From assembly GCF_001816145.1 (NCBI RefSeq), contig NZ_MDZB01000068.1, forward strand, positions 18,602 to 82,601: a stretch of 64,000 nucleotides of DNA, given 5' to 3'. A model generated the notes under the pieces. It did no database searches and was not told where the DNA came from. It saw only the letters and a program-made list of their open reading frames with translations. The position numbers and the translations under genes were made by a program. The stretch comes from Hymenobacter lapidarius. GTDB taxonomy: Bacteria; Bacteroidota; Bacteroidia; Cytophagales; Hymenobacteraceae. This document shows positions 1 to 9,770 of this stretch, piece by piece (position 1 is the first letter of the stretch; each line of letters starts with the position of its first letter).

Positions 1-302
1 TGCGCACCGGCCTGGTGCCCAACGCCCTGGTAGGCGAAGCCAAAGTGGGCTACGCCGGCCCCAAGACCTACATCGAAGGCTTCGCCTCGTTTCAGGAATC
101 GAACGGCGGCACCGACATTTCGCAGGAAGGCTTCACTGGCTTTTTCCCCTCCACCCGCGTCAATTTCCTCCGGCTGGGCGCCAGTTTCTACCGCCCCCTG
201 GCCAAAGGCGTGGGCGTGGTGCTGGGCGCCAGCACCTACGTAGCGGGCCGCAACATTGGCAAGTCGACTGGCTATTCGGCAGGCATTTCCTACAACTTTT
301 AA
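1..302 (+). CDS. C-terminal part of an outer-membrane beta-barrel protein (partial at window edge)
   Basis: The reading frame is open from the first bases of the window and ends at TAA 300-302, so only the last ~100 residues are seen. They alternate polar and aromatic/aliphatic residues in short strands (for example VNFLRLGASFYRPL and VGVVLGASTYV) and end in Tyr-Asn-Phe. A C-terminal Phe is the usual BamA-recognised end of an outer-membrane barrel. I see no specific family signature, so transporter, porin or conserved barrel are all possible. A hairpin terminator follows 60 bases downstream. Confidence 0.7.
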   Translation, partial: RTGLVPNALVGEAKVGYAGPKTYIEGFASFQESNGGTDISQEGFTGFFPSTRVNFLRLGASFYRPLAKGVGVVLGASTYVAGRNIGKSTGYSAGISYNF

Positions 303-361
303 GCCTGATTAATCCACCTGCATCAAGTTGCTTTGTGCTTCTTTAGCACCCCTGGGACAAC

Positions 362-390
362 AAAAGGCCGGATAGTATCCGGCCTTTTTT
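362..390. terminator. Bidirectional rho-independent terminator
   Basis: GGCCGGA (366-372) pairs with TCCGGCC (378-384), with an A-run before and a T-run after. It lies between two convergent genes, the barrel protein and pirin, and can serve both. Confidence 0.85.
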
Positions 391-414
391 ATTGAACAAC
401 TACGAGAATAACCC

Positions 415-1137
415 CTAGTAGTTGGCCTCGTTGGCGGGCAGGTCGATGAGGATGAACTGGGCGTCTTTGGTGGCGCGCACGTGCACAACGTCGTCGTCGG
501 TCATGCGGGCCTGGTCGTTGGGTCCCAACTCGGTGCCATTCACAAAAATGGAGCCTTCCTTGACGTAAATCATAGTCATGCGGATGGGGAATGTCTTGAA
601 CTCAATTTCATTGCCTTCGTCAAGATTGGACCAGTACACCGTGCTGTTGGAATTCATATACACCACGTCTTCCAGCACTTTTTGGCCGGTCACGAGCGGC
701 ACCAGCTCGTTTTTGTTTCCACTCATAAAGCCGAGGTCTTTTTGCTCGTAGCTGGGGGCTAGGCCTTTTTGGCCCGGAATAAACCACAGCTGGTACAACT
801 GCAGGGGCTCGTCCTGGCGGTTGAACTCGGAATGGGCCAGGCCGGTGCCGGCGGTCATGCGCTGCACCTCCCCGGCCTTGATGGTCGTTTTGTTGCCCAT
901 CGTGTCCTGGTGCGTGATTTCGCCTTCCAGGACCAGCGTCACAATTTCCATTTCCGAGTGCGGATGCTGTGGAAAGCCCGACTGAGCCGCTACACTGTCG
1001 TCGTTGAACACCCGCAGCGGGCCAAAATGCATGTTGTCACGGTCGAAATAATCGGCAAATGAGAACAGGAAATAGCTGCTGAGCCAGGCGGCAGGAGCAG
1101 CATGGTGGCGGTCGGCGGCGGAAATGTACTTGAACAT
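415..1137 (-). CDS. Pirin family protein (bicupin)
   Basis: About 240 residues, the usual pirin length. The N-terminal cupin has the family metal-site pattern: His-Pro-His followed by Glu (HPHSEMEIVT), then GTGLAHSE supplying the later His and Glu. Pirins bind Fe(II). Some have quercetin 2,3-dioxygenase activity and others act as redox-sensitive regulators; the sequence does not decide between these. I chose the Met of MFKYISAADRHHA as start because family similarity begins there; ten upstream in-frame residues look non-coding. Monocistronic, convergent with the preceding barrel gene. Confidence 0.88.
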   Translation of the reverse strand: MFKYISAADRHHAAPAAWLSSYFLFSFADYFDRDNMHFGPLRVFNDDSVAAQSGFPQHPHSEMEIVTLVLEGEITHQDTMGNKTTIKAGEVQRMTAGTGLAHSEFNRQDEPLQLYQLWFIPGQKGLAPSYEQKDLGFMSGNKNELVPLVTGQKVLEDVVYMNSNSTVYWSNLDEGNEIEFKTFPIRMTMIYVKEGSIFVNGTELGPNDQARMTDDDVVHVRATKDAQFILIDLPANEANY

Positions 1138-1281
1138 GGAGCGAAAACAGTAAGGGTTGGCGTGCACCGCATACGGGCCCGCGCACTCCTTTGTTAACTA
1201 TTGTAACGCACAATCTTGCTTGACCGGGCACTGGGAGAGCAGCCCGGCGTAACGCCAGCCAAGCAACACCCGACCACAGAA

Positions 1282-1309
1282 AACCCCTTCCGTTTGCACG
1301 GAAGGGGTT
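1282..1309 (-). terminator. Rho-independent terminator of the XRE/S24 gene
   Basis: An 11-bp GC-rich stem (1282-1292 with 1299-1309) and 6-base loop, followed on the minus strand by a T-rich stretch, 27 bases after the regulator's stop codon. Confidence 0.8.
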
Positions 1310-1335
1310 GCCATCTGACACTTAGCGCGTAATTA

Positions 1336-2163
1336 TCAGGCTTTTTTGAGAAGGGCCACCTGCTGCTGCAGGTCGAGCACGAGGCTGGCTACCAGCTCCA
1401 GCGAAAGCTCGGCAATGGGGAAGGTGCTGCTGATGTAGCTTTTGGCTTCCCATATTTCGAGCACGTCGTCCACGTTGATGTCGTAGGGCGTGAAGTGGGG
1501 GTTGTCGGAGTGCAGCACAAACATGGCGCCGGAACGCAGCTTGTTGAACACGCGCTTGAACACGATGCCGTCCTTGCTGCTCACCACCACGCACGGCGTA
1601 CCGTCCTTCACGGTAGCCCAGTCTTCCACGTAACGCCCCACGATAACGGTACCGCTTGCGATGGGCAGCATGGAGTCGCCGGCAATTTCGAAGGCCCGGT
1701 AGGTGCCGGTTTGGGAGAGCATGGGCAGCCGGAACTTGGGCAGCACCTCCAGGTACTCACGGTCGGCGTAGCCGTTGAGGTAGCCGGCAGCGGCTTTCTG
1801 GGGCACCAGCTCGATGTTCTCGTTCTGGTCCTTATCCACGGTGAAGGCCAGCACGCGGAGCTTGCCGCCAGCGGGGGCGGTGGGCGGGTCGGTGTCATCG
1901 TCGGCATTGGCGGCCACGGGCTCCTGAGCGCGCATGGCCCCAATGGCTTTGGCGTTCTTGCGTTTGCTAAAGTCGGTGGTTACCAGCTGGTCGAGCGTGA
2001 TGCCGAACAGGCGGGACATGTTGACGAGGGTGGCGAGGCGGGGCTCGGCGCGGCCCTCTTCGTAGGCGCCCACCAGGGAGCGCTTGATGCCGAGCTTGTC
2101 GGCCATCTGGGCCTGCGTGAGGGCCAGTTCACGCCGGCAAAACTTGAGGTTAGTATTAATCAT
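1336..2163 (-). CDS. XRE helix-turn-helix regulator with S24 (LexA/CI-like) C-terminal domain
   Basis: About 275 residues. Residues 1-65 form an XRE helix-turn-helix (LTQAQMADKLGIKRSLVGAY). A Pro/Asp-rich linker of about 40 residues leads to an S24 peptidase-type domain with the nucleophile motif GDSMLP and a downstream candidate lysine in VFKRVFN. Many Bacteroidota carry similar chromosomal proteins that work as repressors without obvious self-cleavage, and no clear Ala-Gly cleavage site is visible here. The start at MINTNLKFCRREL gives the normal short lead into the helix-turn-helix; 24 upstream in-frame residues were rejected. Likely a DNA-binding regulator; its targets are unknown. Confidence 0.85.
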   Translation of the reverse strand: MINTNLKFCRRELALTQAQMADKLGIKRSLVGAYEEGRAEPRLATLVNMSRLFGITLDQLVTTDFSKRKNAKAIGAMRAQEPVAANADDDTDPPTAPAGGKLRVLAFTVDKDQNENIELVPQKAAAGYLNGYADREYLEVLPKFRLPMLSQTGTYRAFEIAGDSMLPIASGTVIVGRYVEDWATVKDGTPCVVVSSKDGIVFKRVFNKLRSGAMFVLHSDNPHFTPYDINVDDVLEIWEAKSYISSTFPIAELSLELVASLVLDLQQQVALLKKA

Positions 2164-2296
2164 CGGGGAGGCAGCAGCCGGGAATAGCGCTTGGTTCAAC
2201 GCAGATTCGGCTGGTGAAGTTAGCAACGCAAGCACGAAGTTACTAATTCACTTAGCTAATAATTTTCTGCCCACCACTTTAGCCTTTATAATCCTT

Positions 2297-2767
2297 TTAG
2301 GGGATGCTTTCTATACCAGCAAAGTAGAAGTCACCGTCACGCTTGATAAAGTGAAGCCCAATTTGCGCACCTTCGTGACCTTTAGCATATTCATTAGGTA
2401 ACCAAGTAGTTATCAGCAGCAAAAAATCAGGCACTTGCTTCTGAAAAATCACGCTGACACCCTTTTTCAAACGGGCCCGCCTAACGTTTTCATTCTTTTG
2501 AAAAGTGCGCAAATATTTTTCAAAAAATTCGCTTCTACTTACATGATAGGAATTGTGTCCAGGTGAGAAAGCTCCTTCACAACCGAGGCAAAGTATTTTA
2601 GGAGCCGCCATTGCTTTAAAAAAAATCTTATCAGGATTGTCTATAAGTGCAAAAAACTTATCAGTTGCGGCCATCAACTGCAGACTATCCGCCTTGCTAA
2701 CGGATTGTCCAGAGCAAGTTAAGCGACTAAGAGATAGACAAAACGCAAACAGCAAGAAACTTTTCAT
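2297..2767 (-). CDS. Hypothetical secreted protein
   Basis: 156 residues starting MKSFLLFAFCLSLSRLTCSG, a typical Sec signal peptide; the Cys near residue 18 could make it a lipoprotein. The mature part contains Cys-Leu-Gly-Cys and a C-terminal beta-rich segment ending near a 'DFYFAGIESIP' strand. I do not recognise the family. It lies just downstream of recQ on the same strand (5 bases apart) and could be co-transcribed. Its base composition is clearly more AT-rich than its neighbours', so it may have been acquired recently. Confidence 0.7.
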   Translation of the reverse strand: MKSFLLFAFCLSLSRLTCSGQSVSKADSLQLMAATDKFFALIDNPDKIFFKAMAAPKILCLGCEGAFSPGHNSYHVSRSEFFEKYLRTFQKNENVRRARLKKGVSVIFQKQVPDFLLLITTWLPNEYAKGHEGAQIGLHFIKRDGDFYFAGIESIP

Positions 2768-2772
2768 CGGTC

Positions 2773-5001
<2,229 letters not shown>

Positions 5002-5013
5002 GTTCGGGCGGGT

Positions 5014-5085
5014 CACCTCACCCCCCGGCCCCCTCTCCTGCGGAGAGGGGGCGCCTGACGACCCGTTGGGGTGTGGGGTGAGGTG
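5014..5085. repeat. Palindromic repeat, copy A (CCCCCTCTCC...GGAGAGGGGG family)
   Basis: Inner arms CCCCCTCTCC / GGAGAGGGGG surround TGC, inside an outer inverted pair CACCTCACCCC (5014-5024) / GGGGTGAGGTG (5075-5085). The same core occurs at 5518-5567 and, inverted, at 5612-5657. This copy sits between the DUF559 and recQ start regions and is translated in the open frame leading into RecQ. Confidence 0.85.
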
Positions 5086-5133
5086 TAGATTGTCGGTGAT
5101 GATGGCTAAGACTTCGGCCAAGTAATTTAGCAC

Positions 5134-5493
5134 TTATTGATTGGTGAAACGCAGTTCGCGGTAGCCTAATTCCGTTAGCGTGAAGGTACGGCCGGTATCG
5201 TATTCGGCTTGGTCGGAAGCGAGGTGAATTTCACCGTCGAGTTCGATTATGAGGAAGGCGCGGGTGCAGAAAAAATCCACGATGTACCCATCAATAGCAT
5301 GTTGGCGGCGGAAGCGGACGCCAAGTTTGGAATTGCGCAGCGCCTGCCACAAAACGTTTTCAGCCTCGGTGGGCTGGTTGCGGTTTTGGCGGGCAAAATC
5401 TTTGAGATGCTTGCGCCAGGGATTCACTTCGGTGGTGAACACGAAGTTGGCAACATCTTCGGGTCCAGAGGAAACGGCGCGCGGGGTTTCCAT
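5134..5493 (-). CDS. DUF559 (Vsr-like PD-(D/E)XK) nuclease-fold protein, C-terminus cut by a stop codon
   Basis: 119 residues. The family pattern is clear: TEAENVLWQALRN, LGVRFRRQHAIDGYIVDFFC (catalytic Asp) and FLIIELDGEIH (Glu-x-Asp). DUF559 proteins resemble the very-short-patch repair endonuclease Vsr; their biological role is not settled. The protein stops at TAA after RELRFTNQ, where relatives continue for about 15-20 residues. Those residues (VLNYLAEVLAII) are encoded in the same frame directly after the stop, so a single substitution of a sense codon such as GAA to TAA probably shortened the gene. Palindromic repeats lie on both sides. Confidence 0.8.
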   Translation of the reverse strand: METPRAVSSGPEDVANFVFTTEVNPWRKHLKDFARQNRNQPTEAENVLWQALRNSKLGVRFRRQHAIDGYIVDFFCTRAFLIIELDGEIHLASDQAEYDTGRTFTLTELGYRELRFTNQ

Positions 5494-5517
5494 TTTGGGA
5501 AGTTACGCCGGCTGCCG

Positions 5518-5657
5518 TCACCTCACCCCCCGGCCCCCTCTCCTGCGGAGAGGGGGAGCCTGACGACTGTACTTACTGCATCATCCGCTTTCTTTTTCGT
5601 CCGCGCCGCCGTGGCTCCCCCTCTCCGCGGGAGAGGGGGCCGGGGGGTGAGGTGACG
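5518..5657. repeat. Inverted pair of palindromic repeats, copies B and C
   Basis: Copy B (5518-5567) is nearly identical to copy A in direct orientation. Copy C (5612-5657) is its reverse complement, so B and C together can fold into one long hairpin around 5568-5611, like a bacterial BIME doublet. The end of the THUMP methyltransferase gene lies inside copy C. Confidence 0.85.
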
Positions 5658-6804
5658 GCGCCCGCCGGCTCCCCCGGTACAACTCATACTTCAGCAGCCG
5701 GCAGTCAATCGGCCCGTTAAACAGCGGAGTGCGCCGCGCCGGCTTCAGCCCAATACTCTTCGCCGCTTCCAGATTACCGGTAAACACAAAGGCATTGTAC
5801 CCCTGAAAATTCGTTTTCAGCGAATCCCCGATGGTTTTATACAGAGCGGCCATCTCGGCCTCCTCCCCTATCCGCTCGCCGTAGGGCGGGTTGGTGAGCA
5901 CGATGCCGGGCTCCTGCTGGGCCGGGGCCACGGCGTCTTTCACGTCGCGCACCGAGAGGCGGATGCAGTCCTCCAGCCCGGCGGCCGTGATGTTGGCCGC
6001 GGCCATGTCGATGACCTTGGGGTCGAGGTCGGAGCCGGCGAGGTAGGCCTGGGGTTCTTCTAGGCGCTGGGCTTTGGCTTCCTCGCGCACTTGGCTCCAG
6101 AGCTCGGGGTCGAAATCGTACCAGTTTTCAAACCCAAACTTGCCTTGGTGGAACAGGCCGGGCGCGATGCGCTGGCTGATGAGGCCGGCTTCGGTGAGAA
6201 TGGTGGCCGAGCCGCACAGCGGGTCGATGAGCGGCGTTTTGCCGTTCCAGCCGGAGAGCAGCACCAGGCCGGCGGCCAGCACCTCGTTCAGCGGGGCTTC
6301 GTTGGTATGCTGGCGGTAGCCGCGGCGGTGCAGGGAGTCGCCGGCCGCGTCAAGGCTCAGGATGACGTCGTTTTCCGACATGCGCAAGTGCAGGCGGACG
6401 TCGGGGGTGCGGGTGTCCACGCTGGGGCGCTCGCCGGTACGCTCCCGGAACTGGTCCACGATGGCGTCCTTGGTGAGCTGGGCCACGAACAGCGAGTGCT
6501 CGAAGGTGGAGCGGTTCACCACCGAGGTGATGGCGAAGGTTTGGCCGGGGCCAATGAAATCCTGCCAGTCGATGCGGCTCACCTCGCGGTACAGCCCCTT
6601 TTCGTCGGCGGCGTGGAACGCAGCGAAGGGCCGCAGCAGGCGCATGGACAGCCGGCTCCACAGTGCGGTTTCGTAGAGCAGGCGGTGGTCGCCGATGAAC
6701 TCCACGGCGCGGCTGCCGATGTGCGTGATGTCGGCTCCGAGGGCGTGGAGCTCGTCGGCGAGCAGTTCTTCCAGGCCGAATTGGGTGGTGGCGGTAAGGT
6801 GCAT
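5581..6804 (-). CDS. THUMP-domain class I RNA methyltransferase (RlmL/Trm14-like)
   Basis: About 407 residues from MHLTATTQFGLEELL. The N-terminal half is a ferredoxin-like plus THUMP RNA-binding module, followed by a UPF0020 methyltransferase domain with DPLCGSATILTEA (SAM binding) and the catalytic LTNPPYGER. Its length matches the RlmL-type N-terminal half of E. coli RlmKL, which makes m2G2445 in 23S rRNA; assigning that exact site here is inference. The last ~25 residues (SPHPPAPSPAERG and onward) are low-complexity and translated from palindromic repeat copy C, so the native C-terminus has been replaced or extended by the repeat. Thirty in-frame residues upstream of the chosen Met come from another repeat. 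Confidence 0.88.
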   Translation of the reverse strand: MHLTATTQFGLEELLADELHALGADITHIGSRAVEFIGDHRLLYETALWSRLSMRLLRPFAAFHAADEKGLYREVSRIDWQDFIGPGQTFAITSVVNRSTFEHSLFVAQLTKDAIVDQFRERTGERPSVDTRTPDVRLHLRMSENDVILSLDAAGDSLHRRGYRQHTNEAPLNEVLAAGLVLLSGWNGKTPLIDPLCGSATILTEAGLISQRIAPGLFHQGKFGFENWYDFDPELWSQVREEAKAQRLEEPQAYLAGSDLDPKVIDMAAANITAAGLEDCIRLSVRDVKDAVAPAQQEPGIVLTNPPYGERIGEEAEMAALYKTIGDSLKTNFQGYNAFVFTGNLEAAKSIGLKPARRTPLFNGPIDCRLLKYELYRGSRRAPSPHPPAPSPAERGSHGGADEKESG

Positions 6805-6828
6805 AGTCCGGCAAAGGTCGGCAGAAAG

Positions 6829-6901
6829 TGTAGCGCATGCTTTAGCTTGCGCCATCAAACCCGTCATCTTCCAACTGGGCGCAAGCGAAAGCATGCGCTA
6901 C
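6829..6901. repeat. Intergenic inverted repeat between divergent genes
   Basis: GTAGCGCATGCTTTAGCTTG (6829 onward) is mirrored by CAAGCGAAAGCATGCGCTAC ending at 6901, arms of about 24 bases with one mismatch. It lies between the divergent methyltransferase and MFS transporter genes, so it sits where their promoters should be. Confidence 0.8.
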
Positions 6902-6907
6902 GCACCT

Positions 6908-8311
6908 ATGGCCCTCGCTCCTTCTTCCTCCTCCTCCGTTGCCACGGCCGCGCCCGCCCGCTCCTACGCCGGCCCCATGGTGCTGATGACGACGCTGTTC
7001 TTCCTCTTCGGCGCCGTCACCAACTTCAACGGAGTGCTCATGCCCTACCTCAAGGACGTGTGCCAGCTCACGGATTTGCAGTCCTCGCTGATACCGTTCG
7101 CGTTTTTCATTGCCTATTTCCTGATGTCGCTGCCCGCGGGCTACGTGCTAGAGCGCATTGGCTACCAGCGGGGCATTGTGCTGGGGCTGGTGATTATGGC
7201 CGGCGGGGCGCTGCTGTTTGTGCCGGCGGCAGAAGCCCGGGCCTACGGTCTGTTTCTGGCCGGCCTGAGCTTGTTGGGTGCGGGCATCACGCTGCTGCAG
7301 GTAGCGGCCAACCCGTACGTTTCGGTGCTGGGGCCGGCCCGGCAGGCTGCCAGCCGCATCAGCATTGTGGGCGTGGCCAATGGCCTGGGCGGCACCCTTT
7401 CGCCGCTGGTGGGCGGGCTGCTGCTATTTGGCAGCGCCGAGCTGCTAAAGAAACAGCTCGCGGCCCTGCCCTTGGGCCAGCGGCTGGCCCAGGAAGCGGC
7501 CTTGGTCAAAACGCCTTACCTGGGGCTGGCTTGCTTTTTGGCGGCGCTGGCGCTGCTCTTTTTCATCGTGCGCCTGCCCAAGCTCGAAAGTATTCCGGCC
7601 GATGAGGAAACCGTGCAGGCCGACGCCGCCTTGCTGGAAGGCCGGACTTCGGCCCTCGACTTTCGGCACCTTGTCCTGGGCGTGGGGGCCATTTTTTTCT
7701 ACGTGGGCGTGGAAGTAGGGCTAGGCGACTTCCTCATTCGCTACGGCCAGTCGCAGCAGATTGCCCAGCTGAGTCCCTTCACCCAGACCCTGGTGCAGTC
7801 CCTGAATGCGGTAACCAACTACGGCCTGCTCGTCATCGGGCAAGCCCCGCTGCCCATTGATACCACGCACGGCTTCACGGCGGCCGTGGGCGCGGTACTG
7901 GTGGCCTCCTACTGGTTTGGGCTGATGCTGGGCCGCATCGTGGGCATTCCGCTGCTGCGCCGGCTCAATGACCGCCGCCTGCTGGTAGGAGTGTGCGGCG
8001 CGGGCATGCTTCTGGTGCTGGGCTCCATTTTGCTGCGCGGCGAGGCCTCGCTCTGGCTCATCGTGCTCTGCGGCTTGTGCAACTCCATTATGTGGCCGGT
8101 AATTTTTCCGCTGGCCATCAAAGGGCTCGGCCCCTTCACCAAAAAAGGTTCTTCCTACCTCATCATGGCCATTGTGGGGGGCGCGCTGATACCGCTGCTG
8201 ATGGGCTGGCTGGCCACCCACGGCGGTGGGCTGCGCGTAGCGTTTCTGGTGCCGGTGGCCTGCTACGCCTACCTGCTGCACTACGCCGTGAGCGGCTACC
8301 GCGTGCGGTAA
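6908..8311 (+). CDS. FucP/GluP-type sugar:H+ symporter (MFS)
   Basis: 467 residues with about 12 hydrophobic segments. The first helices contain FFLFGAVTNFNGVLMPYLK and the pattern LQSSLIPFAFFIAYFLMSLPAG, both characteristic of the FucP (glucose/galactose/fucose) MFS subfamily, with a later QVAANPYVSVLGP motif also typical of it. It should import a hexose with protons across the inner membrane; the exact sugar is not readable. The start at ATG 6908 follows the end of the inverted repeat by 7 bases; a longer in-frame extension upstream is antisense to the methyltransferase and was rejected. murB follows on the same strand. Confidence 0.88.
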   Translation: MALAPSSSSSVATAAPARSYAGPMVLMTTLFFLFGAVTNFNGVLMPYLKDVCQLTDLQSSLIPFAFFIAYFLMSLPAGYVLERIGYQRGIVLGLVIMAGGALLFVPAAEARAYGLFLAGLSLLGAGITLLQVAANPYVSVLGPARQAASRISIVGVANGLGGTLSPLVGGLLLFGSAELLKKQLAALPLGQRLAQEAALVKTPYLGLACFLAALALLFFIVRLPKLESIPADEETVQADAALLEGRTSALDFRHLVLGVGAIFFYVGVEVGLGDFLIRYGQSQQIAQLSPFTQTLVQSLNAVTNYGLLVIGQAPLPIDTTHGFTAAVGAVLVASYWFGLMLGRIVGIPLLRRLNDRRLLVGVCGAGMLLVLGSILLRGEASLWLIVLCGLCNSIMWPVIFPLAIKGLGPFTKKGSSYLIMAIVGGALIPLLMGWLATHGGGLRVAFLVPVACYAYLLHYAVSGYRVR

Positions 8312-8339
8312 AGGGCTCGCGTCGGGCTGCATCGTCCGT

Positions 8340-8348
8340 TACCTTTGC
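8340..8348 (+). promoter_or_regulatory. Candidate -7 promoter element for murB (possible leaderless mRNA)
   Basis: TACCTTTGC matches the Bacteroidota -7 consensus TAnnTTTGC and ends only 4 bases before ATG 8353, so initiation about 7 bases downstream would place the transcript start at or next to the start codon. No convincing -33 TTG was found at the right spacing. Confidence 0.4.
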
Positions 8349-8352
8349 GGCC

Positions 8353-9407
8353 ATGATGCTGCTCCTCGAAGAAAACGTCTCCCTCCGCTCCTACAACACC
8401 TTTGGCCTCGACGTGCAGGCCCGCTACTTTGCCCGCTTCGCCTCGGCCGATGAGCTGCGCCAGCTGCTGCAGCTTCCCCAGGTGCAGGCCGCCGAGAAGC
8501 TCATTCTGGGCGGCGGCTCTAACCTGCTCTTCACCCAAGACTTCGACGGCGTGGTGCTCAAAAACGAGATTTTCGGCCTGCAGATTCTCAGCGAGGACGC
8601 CTCCGATAACACGGCCCTGCTGCGGGCCGCGCCGGCGAAAGCTGGCACGGCCTCGTGGAATACGCCCTCGACCAGGGCCTGAGCGGCATCGAAAACCTCT
8701 CGCTCATACCCGGCACGGTGGGCGCGGCCCCGCTCCAGAACATCGGCGCCTACGGAGCCGAGCTGCGCGACACCTTCGACCACCTGGAGGCCCTGGCGCT
8801 GGCCACGGGCGAGGTGCGGGTGTTCAGCGCGGCCGACTGCGGCTTCGGCTACCGCGAAAGCGTGTTCAAAAACGTGCTCAAAAACCAGTACGTGGTTACG
8901 GCCGTGGCGCTGCGCCTGCACCGCCTGGGCCAACCCGCCGGGTACGCCCCCAACGTGCGCTACGGCGCCATCGCCGAAACCCTGGCCGAACTGGGCATCG
9001 AAGGCGAACCCACGCCGCAGGAAGTGAGCCGCGCCGTGGTGCACATCCGCCGCTCCAAGCTACCCGACCCCGCGCAGGTGGGTAATGCCGGCTCGTTCTT
9101 CAAGAATCCGGAGGTGTCGCAGGCCAAGTTTGACCAGCTCAAAGGCGAACACCCCGACCTGCCCGGCTACCCCGTGCCCGGCGGCGTAAAGGTGCCCGCG
9201 GGCTGGCTCATTGAGCGGGCCGGCTGGAAAGGGCTGCGCCGCGGCCCCGGCGAAGGCACCCACGGCGTGCACGACCGCCAGGCCCTGGTGCTGGTGCACC
9301 ACGGCGGTGCCACCGGCAACGACCTGCGGCAATTAGCCCAGGAAATAATCTCCTCCGTAAGCCAGCAGTTTGGCATCGAGCTGCACCCGGAAGTCAACAT
9401 TTTGTAG
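8353..9407 (+). CDS. murB: UDP-N-acetylenolpyruvoylglucosamine reductase MurB, with a one-base frameshift
   Basis: Two overlapping frames together give a complete type I MurB of ~350 residues. The first frame has SYNTFGLDVQARYFARFAS and the FAD-binding LILGGGSNLLFT. The second has YALDQGLSGIENLSLIPGTV, GAAPLQNIGAYG, FGYRESVFK, the catalytic-serine region VGNAGSFFKNP and the C-terminal HPEVNIL. They are out of register by one base near 8627-8634, where GGGCCGCGCC should read with one more G. MurB reduces UDP-GlcNAc-enolpyruvate to UDP-MurNAc in peptidoglycan synthesis and is essential, so a sequencing or assembly indel is more likely than a true knockout. Confidence 0.88.
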
Positions 9408-9439
9408 TGCTGTTCAGCGAGTTGCCAAAATCTATCAGC

Positions 9440-9589
9440 ACGTCATGCTGAGCTTGCCGAAGCATCTCCCCCGCGCCAGCTGTCATAATTTCCAGGCCGT
9501 CATGCCGAGCGCAGCCGAGGCATCGCGCTCGCACCGTCCAACGAAACGAGCGAGATGCCTCGGCTCGCTCGGCATGACGGCCTGGAAAA
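9440..9589. repeat. Intergenic palindromic repeat (GTCATGCTGAGC family), copy 1
   Basis: A single arm (9440-9474, GTCATGCTGAGC...GAAGCATCTC) is followed by an inverted pair, TTTCCAGGCCGTCATGCCGA from 9490 and its mirror ending near 9589. Related copies occur at 16611-16710 and 52337-52468. Confidence 0.85.
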
Positions 9590-9770
9590 TACGGCTACTC
9601 TGTTTTACTACTTAAACAGCGCCCACCATCATGCCCAGCGGGCGTAACCAAAAACCCAGCTCCCGGGAAGTACCAGCAGTTGCTCATGTCCAATCGGTTC
9701 GGTCTTAATTCGGCATCTTTGTAGTCTTGCTTACCCGTGCCTTGTTCCACTCACTCTTTATATTGTGTTT

